Assembly (NCBI RefSeq): GCF_014287435.1
Contig: NZ_JACOPG010000003.1
Span: 248,001 to 312,000 of the forward strand
Source of the DNA: Roseburia lenta
Lineage (GTDB): Bacteria > Bacillota > Clostridia > Lachnospirales > Lachnospiraceae
Direction of reading: 5' to 3'
Length of the DNA: 64,000 nt
The position numbers and the translations under genes were made by a program. Under the pieces are notes generated by a model. That model was not told the origin of the DNA. It made no database searches and worked only from the letters and a program-made list of their open reading frames with translations. Shown one piece after another: positions 26,469 through 36,252 of this stretch (position 1 is its first letter; each line of letters starts with the position of its first letter).

Positions 26469-28076
26469 GTGTTGAATAACACGATACGGGATATTGTGAG
26501 AAATATTATGAAAAAAGAGTTAATAATAAATAAAGCAAAACAATTATACAGCAAGCCGCAGGCAAGATCATTGTTACTAAATGTGCTTGCCCTTGTTGTC
26601 GTGTTATTGATTGGGGCACCACATTATGAATATGATATGGATGTGATGATGCAGGCACAACTATTTAATATTAGTGGGGCTTGGTCTACGGGAATGATCG
26701 TATTTAGCAATATATATGTGGGGCGTTTCTTGAAGTTGCTTTGCGAGTTTATGACAGGTGTAAATTGGTATACCGTATTTCAGTATGTGCTCACATTCAT
26801 GTCACTCTGGAAAATAGGGCAACTATTTTTGAAAAGAAATTTTTCACGAATTGCAAACCTGACCTTTCTGATCTTTGCTTTGTTTATAGGGTATGAATGT
26901 TATATTTGCCCAAGTTACATGAAAACGGCTGCAATATTAAGTGTGAGTGCTTTATATGTGTGCTGGGGAATACTTGTAGGAGAATTTACTCAGAAACGCT
27001 GGCTGCAGCATTTTTATATTGGGGTGGCATTATTGTTGGCAGGCTTAATCAGTTGGAAAGCCTTGTTATTAAGCGGAAGCCTGACGATCGTATATATTAT
27101 TCTGTATATGCTTGTTAGAAAGGTGAAAATTGATAAAGAACTGGGCAAAGAATTATGGATGCCATTTGTCAGTGCATTGGTTCTGCTTGTCATTTTGCAG
27201 GCACTGGACTATAGGGAATATCAGAAAACGGATGATTGGGCGCAGGTAAACCAGTACAGAAGTGCTGTGGAACAGGTGGGAATGTTTAGAGCACCGACCT
27301 ATCGGGCAGATCTGGGGGAAAAATTAGAATTACAGGAATATCAATATAATATACTGGTAGATGGTCATTATATTACTTCTGAATGGAGCGCCTTTGAAAA
27401 ATTGGAAGAGTTGACCCAAGCGGGGCATGATCTGTCAGGAAAGAATATTTTGCGTTTTATGCGAACCGTTCCGGTGAGTTTGATTCAGGTCAGTATGTTC
27501 TATGGGATGTTCGTATTGTGGTTGTTGCTCTTTTTTTCACATATGGATAGAGAGAAGGTCATGTTGGCAGCAACCGTTATTGTCACAGGTTTAGGCTATC
27601 TCATTATGTTTATTTTAGCATCTTGCAGTACATCCATGGTTCATTTCCTGATTTTATTACCGGTGGGAATATGCGCATTGATGAATGGCAATGATATGCA
27701 GGCGACCAAGGAAGAAAGACGCAGCGCCTTGATCTATCTGGTACTGGGAACAATCGTTTTATATCAGGGTATGGGAAGCAGTATTATAACAGTAACAAAT
27801 AAGGAAAATATCAACGAAGATTTGACACGGACAGTGGAAGGATTAGGACAACCGTGGCATGCTGTTTGCTTGAATGAGTATTTGAAATCCTATTCTGCTT
27901 TCTGCCGTTATGATGAAGGCTTGATCGCAGATAAGAATTTAGTTGTGATCGATGGTGCGTATACGTTGATACCGCTTTACAATATATGTACCTGCCCGGC
28001 GGGCTGGAACGTTGATCAGCCGATAGACAATGTCAATATAGGAGACGATTTCATGATATGGATGCATGTAATGTAA
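26469..28076 (+). CDS. Polytopic membrane protein, GtrII/GT-C-like
   Basis: 535 residues if the GTG at 26469 is used; ATG 26508 (MKKELIINKAKQ) is a good alternative, and neither has a strong Shine-Dalgarno. Early helix, then YEYDMDVMMQAQLFN with acidic residues in the position of GT-C catalytic loops, then about ten helices. C-terminal outside part carries several Cys (YNICTCPAGWN). Resembles the preceding gene in layout, so the two may be distant paralogues. Overlaps the next gene by 19 bases. Could add a side-branch sugar to the polymer (inference). Confidence 0.7.
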   Translation: MLNNTIRDIVRNIMKKELIINKAKQLYSKPQARSLLLNVLALVVVLLIGAPHYEYDMDVMMQAQLFNISGAWSTGMIVFSNIYVGRFLKLLCEFMTGVNWYTVFQYVLTFMSLWKIGQLFLKRNFSRIANLTFLIFALFIGYECYICPSYMKTAAILSVSALYVCWGILVGEFTQKRWLQHFYIGVALLLAGLISWKALLLSGSLTIVYIILYMLVRKVKIDKELGKELWMPFVSALVLLVILQALDYREYQKTDDWAQVNQYRSAVEQVGMFRAPTYRADLGEKLELQEYQYNILVDGHYITSEWSAFEKLEELTQAGHDLSGKNILRFMRTVPVSLIQVSMFYGMFVLWLLLFFSHMDREKVMLAATVIVTGLGYLIMFILASCSTSMVHFLILLPVGICALMNGNDMQATKEERRSALIYLVLGTIVLYQGMGSSIITVTNKENINEDLTRTVEGLGQPWHAVCLNEYLKSYSAFCRYDEGLIADKNLVVIDGAYTLIPLYNICTCPAGWNVDQPIDNVNIGDDFMIWMHVM

Positions 28077-29938
28077 CAGATAAGAAAATACAAAACCGAA
28101 TATTGGCAAAAAACATATGTATTTTGCTTATGCTGATTCTTATTTTTGCTGGCTTTCTAAAGTGCATGGATTTTTCAAACCAATTGGAAGTCTATTATTA
28201 TGGCAACAATAGTAGCAGTTATCAGGGTGAGATGGCGCAGACCTTTTGGGACACCGGGAGTGGTTACAGCGAGGAAAAATCCTCCTTTTATTCTGTATTC
28301 AAACGTTTAGCGGTGTTCCCTTACAAAAATGAAGGACAAGGATTGCAGAGCGTGCGCGTGGATTTTTCAGCCAGCGATGAAGAGATTGGCATTGCAAGGA
28401 TCCAGGTGCGCAGTGGGATGTTTGCGACTTATACAATCTCTGGGGCAGATTTGGCAAGAAGTGCCCTCTGGCAGAATTGTAGCCTACAGGTAGAGGACGA
28501 TCATGTCTGGATCACACCGACCTCGGGTGATCCTTATCTGGTGTTGGATCAGAATAATGCACCTGATTTTATGGCACGTTTACAATCTGACCGCTGGTGT
28601 AAAATAGGTCTGTTGGCACTATTTATTGTTAGTCTTTTCTTATTGGCAGGTCTGGAGATTTGGTTAAAGCCAGAAAAGAGTGACCGTGTCTATAAACTCT
28701 TTTCTTGGCTTAGCATTGCTATTGTTATTGCTGTTTTTGTCATGTCCTTATTTAGCATCACCTATGGACATCCGGATGAAGATGAGACGAGAGGTAGTGT
28801 TGACTACTATCTGACCCATTGGGGATTACCGGATTTTGATGATATATCTCTACAAAATGCTTATTCCAATTATGGCACAATCCGATTGGCGGAACGGAGT
28901 TTTTATTATATTTTAGCCGGGAAGTTTGGATGGATTGGTAAAAATATTTTTCATATTTCAGCCTACTATCGGATGTTTAATGTGTTGCTGCTGGTTCTTT
29001 TGGTTGCCTGGATTCTTATAAAAGGGCGCAAAGACAAATGGATGTTTGCATTCTTGTTTGCAACGCCGCAGTTATGGTATCTGTTTTCCTATGCCACGTC
29101 GGATGCCTGGGATATTTTTATCGGATTTTTTGTTGTGACAGAAGCCATTCGCGAAGACGGTCTGATCGCCGGTGTGTGGAAAGAAGGTTTTTCGTGGAGA
29201 CAATTTGGCGGGATGTTTTTGTATGCCTTCCTCTGTGCGCAAACCTTAATGGGAAAGAAAAATTATCTGATCATCCTTCTGTTTGCCTTTGTGGTTTTAT
29301 TGTTTAAATTGTGGGATGCGGAGAACAAGAAGCAGTTATTCTTAAAGTATATGATGATTTTGGGAATGGTCTTTGGCTTTTATGCGATACGAGCGGGAAT
29401 TGACCTGTGGAGATATCCGGAGGGAAAGGGCTATTTGTATCGAGCAGAACACCTAAAACATCAGTCACAGGAAATCGTCGAAATGCAATCCTTGAAGCAG
29501 CAGGGCTACACTTATTTGCAGACTTTGACGGCAATTGATGATGGATTGTTCCCGACCATGTTTAACTCTTTCGTGGGACGCTATGGTTGGATGTCTTTGT
29601 ATAGCGCAAATATCTATGTGTATATCATGTTGGTTTTATATATTGTGAATATAGTATCGACATGGAGAGCCTGCAAAGAAAGAAAACACATTGTCGCCAT
29701 CGTGGTAACAATCTCTTTCTTGTGTGTAGGAACCGTATACCAGATGTGGACGCAGGACTATCAGGCACAGGGAAGATATATGTTGCCTTGTATTTTGGGA
29801 GAGGTTTATCTTTTGTCAGATAGTCAGGTTTGGGAGAAAAAGACATATACGGTTTCGCAGACATTGATCGTGGGTGCAGGTATGTTGTCTTTTGTGGTAT
29901 GGGGCATTATACCATTGTGTCTGGAACTGGTACACTAA
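28058..29938 (+). CDS. DUF2142-like multi-membrane protein
   Basis: 626 residues. One membrane helix near residue 20, an external beta-rich segment (about 45-185, with VWITPTSGDPYLVL), then about ten helices. YGHPDEDETRGSVDYY near residue 240 is the acidic loop typical of DUF2142 proteins, which belong to the GT-C-like class and occur in cell-wall polysaccharide clusters. Starts inside the previous gene and ends 22 bases before the next. Role by family: glycosyl transfer on the outer membrane face; the substrate is unknown. Confidence 0.75.
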   Translation: MDACNVTDKKIQNRILAKNICILLMLILIFAGFLKCMDFSNQLEVYYYGNNSSSYQGEMAQTFWDTGSGYSEEKSSFYSVFKRLAVFPYKNEGQGLQSVRVDFSASDEEIGIARIQVRSGMFATYTISGADLARSALWQNCSLQVEDDHVWITPTSGDPYLVLDQNNAPDFMARLQSDRWCKIGLLALFIVSLFLLAGLEIWLKPEKSDRVYKLFSWLSIAIVIAVFVMSLFSITYGHPDEDETRGSVDYYLTHWGLPDFDDISLQNAYSNYGTIRLAERSFYYILAGKFGWIGKNIFHISAYYRMFNVLLLVLLVAWILIKGRKDKWMFAFLFATPQLWYLFSYATSDAWDIFIGFFVVTEAIREDGLIAGVWKEGFSWRQFGGMFLYAFLCAQTLMGKKNYLIILLFAFVVLLFKLWDAENKKQLFLKYMMILGMVFGFYAIRAGIDLWRYPEGKGYLYRAEHLKHQSQEIVEMQSLKQQGYTYLQTLTAIDDGLFPTMFNSFVGRYGWMSLYSANIYVYIMLVLYIVNIVSTWRACKERKHIVAIVVTISFLCVGTVYQMWTQDYQAQGRYMLPCILGEVYLLSDSQVWEKKTYTVSQTLIVGAGMLSFVVWGIIPLCLELVH

Positions 29939-29960
29939 AGGGATATTTGAGGAGAATAGA

Positions 29961-30656
29961 TTGAAAAAGAAATTCTGGATCGGACTGGTAGGAGCGGTCT
30001 GCGTGTTGGGGATTGTTGTGTCCCTCTTTGGTATGGCGCAGCGACCAAGTTATATTTATATGGTACGCCATGGGAGAACCTATGCAAACGAGCAGGGATT
30101 GCTTATGGGTGGAGACGGCAACGCTGATCTGACACCGGAGGCAGTAGAGCAGGCCAAGACAGTGGGACAGGATTTAGCGGATGTCTCCTTTGGAAAAGTC
30201 TACACCAGTACTTTGGGAAGAACCATTGATACGGCAAGTTATTTTTTAGAAGGAGCAGGGCAGGAGAGTGTAGACCGGCAACAGATGGAAGCCTTGGATG
30301 ACATTTCCTGGGGAGATGCGGAAGGCTATACCAGTCAGGAGTTTATGGAGCAAAATCAATTAGATGTCTTTCCGGATGCTTTTGGTTCGGTGGACGATGC
30401 AGATTATGTGTCTCCTATCCATGCAGAGACCAAGTATCATTTTTATCAACGGTTTGATAATGGGATGCAGCAGATCATTGACGCTATCAAGCCCGGGGAG
30501 AATGTCCTTGTTGTGGCGCATTCTTCGATGCAATTTTGGCTGGAAAAGCAATTCCCGGAATTGGAAGGGCAGGAAATAACTAACTTGGGTGTGACCGTAA
30601 TAAAGGTTACACACGGAAAGATGGAGTTGGTGGAGTATAATCGGGTGATGTACTGA
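29961..30656 (+). CDS. Membrane-anchored histidine phosphatase (phosphoglycerate mutase superfamily)
   Basis: 231 residues using TTG at 29961, which has GAGGAG nine bases upstream; the open frame extends to 29874 but only inside the preceding gene. One N-terminal helix (KFWIGLVGAVCVLGIVVSL) anchors it with the enzyme outside. The catalytic RHG motif is YMVRHGRTYANEQG, the second His lies in VLVVAHSSMQFW, and STLGRTIDTA gives the phosphate-binding Arg. It should hydrolyse a phosphate monoester at the surface, possibly on a polymer or lipid carrier. Such an extracytoplasmic form inside a polysaccharide cluster is unusual. Confidence 0.85.
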   Translation: MKKKFWIGLVGAVCVLGIVVSLFGMAQRPSYIYMVRHGRTYANEQGLLMGGDGNADLTPEAVEQAKTVGQDLADVSFGKVYTSTLGRTIDTASYFLEGAGQESVDRQQMEALDDISWGDAEGYTSQEFMEQNQLDVFPDAFGSVDDADYVSPIHAETKYHFYQRFDNGMQQIIDAIKPGENVLVVAHSSMQFWLEKQFPELEGQEITNLGVTVIKVTHGKMELVEYNRVMY

Positions 30657-30700
30657 TGTTTTGAAGCGAATAATTGATGGAGATCAGAAGGAGCCTACGC

Positions 30701-33700
30701 ATGGGGAAACAGAAGAAAAATAGCAATAACACTATCTATCTGAATCGCCCGATCCAGAACGAAGACGAGGACTGGATCGGTATATCTACATATGTGGATA
30801 AGTTGGATGCGGCGGTGGATGCAGATGCAAGAATCGTTGCCGTGACATCTGATTTTGGTACAGGGAAATCCAGTTTGATATCCCTGTATAAAAAACGTGT
30901 GGAGCATCCGCTGTGTGCCTGTTTCGGATTTGGGAAAAAGGTACTCAGTATCAATATGTGGGGGACTTATGCGCAACAGGAGGAGATCCCTGCAGATAAA
31001 CAGGGAGATTGGGGACATGAAAAAGAAGTTATGCCAACAGAATTGCATAAGGCATTTATTTATCAATTGGTCAGCAGGATCAATCCGCACGATAGAAGAA
31101 AAAGTCATTATATCAGCCGTAGATTAAGCAAGGATTTTGGCATATGGGCAGTCAACGGGAAGAACGCAATGTGGTCATTTTTGGCAATGTGTTCTCTTGT
31201 TGGCTTCTTTTTATCTGGGCTTCTATATAAATTTCAAAAGTATATACAGGCATTTTGGCAGTTAAAGAATGAGACTTTCTTTATGCTGACTATTGTAGTG
31301 TTTATCGTTTCTTTAGCGTGCTTCGTATTGGCAGTTACAGATTCTGAAATTATTTTTAGTTCAACAAAATCGGAAGGAAAGCGGACGCTGGATGAGAACA
31401 TTTTGATTGATCTGTTCAAGCAGGAAGTGTTGAATCATAGAGGAAGACAACATTATATTGTTGTGATCGAGGATTTGGATCGCATTGATGACAAGCAAAG
31501 TGTACTACAGTTCTTACGCGAATTGAGAAAGTACTATCTTACGGATGGTGGCAGGCACAAGATTACCTTTGTTGTGTGTATCAAACCGGAGGTCATGTTG
31601 GTAGATGGCAGAGAGGAGCAGATTCCGGAGTACAAGAAGATCTTTGATTATGTGATAAATCTCCAAAAAATTAATATAGAGAATTACGATACAATCCTAA
31701 AAGGTTTATTGTCTGAAAAGAAGGACTGGTTAGCCTCATTAGATCTGCAGGCGGAGATTGAAACCCCTGGTATGGATTGGATGATGCATGGGCGGAATAT
31801 TGATATCCGGGAAATTAAGAGCCGGCTCAATGAATCCCTGACTTTGTATGAAAGTCTTCTGAATAGATTTCCAGGGCGTGCAGGTGATGAGGTGATTACA
31901 TTTGAAAAATGTGCAGTTGCTACCTATTTGAGAAGAGAATATGAGAACGATTTCTATCTGCTAGAAGATAATACCTTAGATGTGTTGGTTTCACAATACG
32001 GTATGCGTGGCATGGAAGTAATGGAAGAAGAAAATCAGCCGGAACAATGGGAGCAGTTCAGCGAGCGTTTTAAATATGAAATAGAAAAACTCATAAAGAG
32101 CAAATTGGTTGATGCAAACTATCGGCTATACTTCTATAACTATCCTGCAAACAGTATATTGTTTTCACTGGCAGAGATGCGCGTATATAACAGCATTGTT
32201 TATCAGGAAGCACCCAAGAACAGCGAAGAATATGAGGAATATCTGGAGCGGACTTCTGAGAAAGTTATACAGGATGCCTATAAAAAAGTCGGTTCTCTAG
32301 GTGTTCGAATACCTTCATTTATACTGGATTATGACAAATTGTTTGTTCTTTTGTGTGAAAATGCAAAGGATAAGATCTATGAAATGATAGCATCACTACA
32401 CTTTGACGAGCAGAATGAAGCACGAGCATGTGAGACGATTGAAAAATGTATCAGACCAAGAAAAGGTGATTATGACCGGGATGGCTTGATCTATGAAATA
32501 TCTAACCAGTTAAATGAAAACGTTGAGGATAAGAATATATTGTGGACGATCCGCAAAAGAATGTGTCAGACGATCCCGGACAAAGTGAGATTGTACCGTT
32601 GCCTTTTCGTGGGAGATAATCCATTCTGGAGTAAGGAAGAAGTGGAGGCGATAGACGATATTTCAAATATTTTTGCGGTCACTAATTTAGATGCACTGGA
32701 TCAGGATGACGAAAGCCCGGAAAGCATACATAGGAGAATCATAAAGCAGAAAGATTGGAAACCGGAATATATAGAATTTTATCAGCAGGTGATTGCGCGT
32801 CAGGGAATAGAGCAGTGGTTTGAAGCACTTGCTCAAGCATGTCAATGTTTTGGCAGCATACCCGAGCAGATGGTTGCTGTGTATAAACAGCAGATTGCAT
32901 CGGGAAAATTGGAAATTGCAGATTATGTATCCTGCATGGAACAAGTGAAGGAATTGGGAAAAACGCAGTTGCTGCTTTTGCGGGATTACCTGTGGGTGAA
33001 CGGACTATCCGAACGTTTATGTCAACTTTTATATGAGAATGGATTTTATTTGGAATATGTCTGCAATTATTTGCTGCAAGAGGATGCAAAAATAGATTAC
33101 GAGGATCAAAATGTCTATGGCACGATACAGTGGAATGCAGAGTGGATACAGGCGCATGCCAACACTGTTTTTATGCGCATCCGAAAAGAAGTCCTGTGTG
33201 AGTCTGAACTGTTGGAAAAATATATTTTCTTATATGAAGCCCCATATGCAATGCCGGATAAGGATGAACTGGCATTAGTTGATGATATGGCAGATGCATT
33301 GAAACTGTTACAAAACCGCATCTTAACGGAAGTACAGGCAAAATATGTGTCAGAGTACTTTAATGCCAAATATAGAAATCCTGCAATCGCCTATGATATT
33401 ATGCAGTTTATTGTGGGACAAACGGCAGAGATCGCACATGAAATGTTTTATCAATTGCATCTGGAGAAGGTAGCATATAAGAAAATGAGGCGGGATCGAC
33501 GAAAAGCGATGAACCGGAAGTTATATGAGATCTTTGAGATGGAGGATAATGCAGAGGAAAAAGTACAGTTTTTGCATTTCACGGAAACACCGATAGAATA
33601 TATTGAGAAAAATCTATGGCAGGATCTGAATCAGGATGAAAATCTAAGAAAATTATATGTGGAATATGTCAACTGCCTGCATCAGATTCCGGGTTATACT

Positions 33701-34243
33701 TTGAATAATATTGTGAAACTGAATACAGTTTATATTTATAGCAATGTCATTATCAGTCGGCTTTGGAATAACAGATACTATAAATTGTATGTGGTGTCGA
33801 AAACGATGCGTGAGAAACAGTTTACAATGGAGAGGGATAAACTGGAACTTCTCTGGAAGGTTTATGTTGAAATCTTTCACACAAGGGACGGTTGGTCACA
33901 AACTAAGATCTATATGCGGGAAAATCAAGAGTTTCTGCATCGTCTGGTAGAACAAAAGGAGTATGAGTTTCTGGATGAAGAGGACATTGTTATGTACGCT
34001 GATGCCAAACAAACGGTGGCACTGATGGATTATGTGACCAGTTATGATAATGCTACACAGGTGGCATATTTCCGGAAGATAAAAGGCTTTGAAGGCAAAG
34101 ATGCGGCACATCATTTCTGTGAAATCGCAAGAGATAATAAGGCAATCGGTAGAGACGATGCGGTGTATAAAAATGTTAGTGGTACTTTGGTGAATCCGGG
34201 ATATGAAGGATGGCTGACGAGAATCTGGAAAGGCAAGAAGTGA
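30701..34243 (+). CDS. YobI-like (KAP-related) P-loop NTPase with two membrane helices
   Basis: 1180 residues from ATG 30701, with AGGAG seven bases upstream; the longer frame from 30674 is rejected because the site lies inside it. Walker A is TSDFGTGKSSL (about residues 49-59), Walker B is VVIEDLDRIDD (about 257). Between them are two membrane helices (about 160-185 and 198-222), the layout of KAP and YobI-type NTPases. The remaining 750 residues are helical and charged without a named domain. These proteins are often in defence or stress islands. It stands alone between a polysaccharide phosphatase and a terminator, with an AAA-ATPase gene remnant right after it. A role in polymer synthesis is not indicated. 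Confidence 0.82.
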   Translation: MGKQKKNSNNTIYLNRPIQNEDEDWIGISTYVDKLDAAVDADARIVAVTSDFGTGKSSLISLYKKRVEHPLCACFGFGKKVLSINMWGTYAQQEEIPADKQGDWGHEKEVMPTELHKAFIYQLVSRINPHDRRKSHYISRRLSKDFGIWAVNGKNAMWSFLAMCSLVGFFLSGLLYKFQKYIQAFWQLKNETFFMLTIVVFIVSLACFVLAVTDSEIIFSSTKSEGKRTLDENILIDLFKQEVLNHRGRQHYIVVIEDLDRIDDKQSVLQFLRELRKYYLTDGGRHKITFVVCIKPEVMLVDGREEQIPEYKKIFDYVINLQKINIENYDTILKGLLSEKKDWLASLDLQAEIETPGMDWMMHGRNIDIREIKSRLNESLTLYESLLNRFPGRAGDEVITFEKCAVATYLRREYENDFYLLEDNTLDVLVSQYGMRGMEVMEEENQPEQWEQFSERFKYEIEKLIKSKLVDANYRLYFYNYPANSILFSLAEMRVYNSIVYQEAPKNSEEYEEYLERTSEKVIQDAYKKVGSLGVRIPSFILDYDKLFVLLCENAKDKIYEMIASLHFDEQNEARACETIEKCIRPRKGDYDRDGLIYEISNQLNENVEDKNILWTIRKRMCQTIPDKVRLYRCLFVGDNPFWSKEEVEAIDDISNIFAVTNLDALDQDDESPESIHRRIIKQKDWKPEYIEFYQQVIARQGIEQWFEALAQACQCFGSIPEQMVAVYKQQIASGKLEIADYVSCMEQVKELGKTQLLLLRDYLWVNGLSERLCQLLYENGFYLEYVCNYLLQEDAKIDYEDQNVYGTIQWNAEWIQAHANTVFMRIRKEVLCESELLEKYIFLYEAPYAMPDKDELALVDDMADALKLLQNRILTEVQAKYVSEYFNAKYRNPAIAYDIMQFIVGQTAEIAHEMFYQLHLEKVAYKKMRRDRRKAMNRKLYEIFEMEDNAEEKVQFLHFTETPIEYIEKNLWQDLNQDENLRKLYVEYVNCLHQIPGYTLNNIVKLNTVYIYSNVIISRLWNNRYYKLYVVSKTMREKQFTMERDKLELLWKVYVEIFHTRDGWSQTKIYMRENQEFLHRLVEQKEYEFLDEEDIVMYADAKQTVALMDYVTSYDNATQVAYFRKIKGFEGKDAAHHFCEIARDNKAIGRDDAVYKNVSGTLVNPGYEGWLTRIWKGKK

Positions 34244-34376
34244 CAGACTGCCACATCAATTGCAAATACAGAATAGTGGTAAACAACACATTGAGAATTT
34301 CGCAGAAATTCGAGAGAGTGGCTTTTATTATGTGGATAAAACGATGCTGATTGAGCAACTCTTGCAAAATTGGAGT
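34244..34376 (+). pseudogene. Fragment of an AAA-ATPase/PD-(D/E)XK (DUF1703-type) gene
   Basis: Downstream of the NTPase stop, another frame reads about 40 codons typical of the N-terminus of the AAA-ATPase-like/DUF1703 family: HIENFAEIRESGFYYVDKT then MLIEQLLQN, followed by Trp-Ser-TAA at 34376. The full family has over 500 residues; everything after the first helix is gone and replaced by the terminator. No start codon is visible. It is a relic of a lost insertion. Confidence 0.65.
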
Positions 34377-34385
34377 TAACGTGGC

Positions 34386-34424
34386 AAAAGCCGTCTCATT
34401 GTATTATGAGACGGCTTTTGTTAT
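34386..34424 (+). terminator. Rho-independent terminator after the NTPase gene
   Basis: Perfect 14-bp stem (34386-34399 with 34406-34419), six-base loop. The A-run at the 5' side makes it workable in both directions. It overlaps a promoter. Confidence 0.85.
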
Positions 34425-34427
34425 AAT
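34399..34427 (+). promoter_or_regulatory. Predicted promoter overlapping the terminator
   Basis: TTGTAT (34399-34404, in the hairpin loop), 17 bases, TATAAT (34422-34427) with extended TG-T before it. It would drive the DUF2142 gene at 34463 and the cassette after it. Confidence 0.6.
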
Positions 34428-34462
34428 GAGACACAGTAAGAAATCAGAAATGGAGTTTCGGA

Positions 34463-36214
34463 ATGAAAGAGACAAAAAGAAACTACTGTGTTGCATTAGT
34501 AAGCATGGTGGTTATAGCGATACTGTGCTATCGGGCATTTTATTTTCCGGAGAATATGTTCGTCAAGCGCCGCATTGCATTATATGTAGGGTTGGTAGTT
34601 CTTGTGGTCTTGGTGCCAGTCTTGATGATCAAGATCTCAGGTCTGAACCGGTGGCTGACACATGTGATCGATCGCTTTTGTGCATTAGGACACAAGCTGC
34701 AGCAGAATAAAAAGGCGGTTCTTTTAGGTGTAGCAGGCACCTTACTGGGAGCCCTTCTTGTATATCCGATCACTTATGCCATATGTCATATGTCGGGAAC
34801 TGCAATGAACAACCACCGTTATTTGATCGCGCTTGCTATATACGGCACGCTGATCCTTTGTTTTATCATGCGTCGTATTGCTTATGCACGCGCTGATCTC
34901 CTAGTCTTTCTGGCGATTATGATCATGGGGACTTGCGCTATTTTCGTGACACTGCGTATTCCGGGGACTGTACCGGACGATGAGACCCATTATCGCCGCA
35001 CGACGGAGGTTATTGGCTTTTTTACCGGCAGTATTTATGAGGCAGAAGAACAGACCTTGCGTGAATATGTAGGAAATGTGCAGGGACATTTGTATTATGA
35101 TGAGACATCGTCAGGAGCCTATCTGAAAAGTCTGAACGATTCTTATAAAAAGGGTGAAGTGATCCCTTACGGTGTCACCAGATTATCCTACTATCACATT
35201 GCCTATATTGTTCCGGCGTGCGGAATTATGCTGGGACGAGCTCTGGGCTTACCGTATGCATATACCTTTATGATGGGAAAATGGTTCACCTGTCTATGCT
35301 ATGCGCTTTTAGTCGGGGCAGCAATGCGTCGTGTCAGAAGGGGAAAGGCAGTATTTGCGGCGGTTGGCATGATTCCATCCATGGTCTTTTTGGCGAGTGC
35401 CTATAACTACGACTATTGGATCGTTGGATGGACGTTGTTGGGATTTGCAAAATACCTTGCTTTGTATGAAAATGATGAGCCGATCACAACCAGGCAGTTA
35501 GCAGATATCATTGTTACAATCATTATAGGAATACTACCAAAGATCGTATATTTCCCATTACTTTTTCCGCTATTATTCTTGCCAAAGGAGCGTTTAAATA
35601 AGCGGCAGAAAGTTGTGATCCGTGTTTGCGCGATCATGGTGGTTTTGGGTATATGTGCAGTGCTATTGGCACCGATCGTTACGAATCCGCAGGCATATGC
35701 AGATACGCGAGGCGAGGGTGTGATCAGTACCAGCGGACAGATCAGTTATATTATGTCGGATCCGCTTCGGTATATTAAGTTACTGTTTACCTTTGGCTTA
35801 GAGTATTTTTCTGCATCTGTTCTGGGAACAAAACTGCAATTCTTCTATTATGTTGGTCAGGGACAGTACTGGGGCATACCGCTGGTAGTTATGATCATGG
35901 CGGCATTTTTGGATAGAGACGAAGATAGTCGTATGACGGTAGGAACCCGCATTGCAATCATTATTGGCGCGCTTGGAGGCTATGTGTTGGCTGCAACGGC
36001 AATGTATCTGGCATTTACAGAAGTGGGAAGTGACACTATTTTGGGAGTGCAGTCCCGATATGCCTATCCTTTATTAGTGCCATTATTGTATGCCATCGCT
36101 CCGAATAAGGTACGGCTGACAGGAAAGAAAGAAAACTGGATGATTGCTCTGGTGCTCTTGATGAGCCTGCCAATGATATGGAATCTGAATACATTAAGTG
36201 TTGCCCTTTATTAG
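34463..36214 (+). CDS. DUF2142 family membrane protein
   Basis: 583 residues, GGAG in front of the ATG. About thirteen membrane helices. RIPGTVPDDETHYRRTTEV near residue 170 is the DUF2142 acidic loop after an early helix, followed by an external stretch and further helices. Second member of this family in the window (other at 28058). The DNA is clearly less AT-rich than the 13653-34243 part, so a new cassette begins here. Predicted GT-C-like sugar transferase acting outside the membrane; specificity unknown. Confidence 0.85.
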   Translation: MKETKRNYCVALVSMVVIAILCYRAFYFPENMFVKRRIALYVGLVVLVVLVPVLMIKISGLNRWLTHVIDRFCALGHKLQQNKKAVLLGVAGTLLGALLVYPITYAICHMSGTAMNNHRYLIALAIYGTLILCFIMRRIAYARADLLVFLAIMIMGTCAIFVTLRIPGTVPDDETHYRRTTEVIGFFTGSIYEAEEQTLREYVGNVQGHLYYDETSSGAYLKSLNDSYKKGEVIPYGVTRLSYYHIAYIVPACGIMLGRALGLPYAYTFMMGKWFTCLCYALLVGAAMRRVRRGKAVFAAVGMIPSMVFLASAYNYDYWIVGWTLLGFAKYLALYENDEPITTRQLADIIVTIIIGILPKIVYFPLLFPLLFLPKERLNKRQKVVIRVCAIMVVLGICAVLLAPIVTNPQAYADTRGEGVISTSGQISYIMSDPLRYIKLLFTFGLEYFSASVLGTKLQFFYYVGQGQYWGIPLVVMIMAAFLDRDEDSRMTVGTRIAIIIGALGGYVLAATAMYLAFTEVGSDTILGVQSRYAYPLLVPLLYAIAPNKVRLTGKKENWMIALVLLMSLPMIWNLNTLSVALY

Positions 36215-36252
36215 AAAAGTATGAAATGTGGAAAAGGAGACGATCATTAAAG

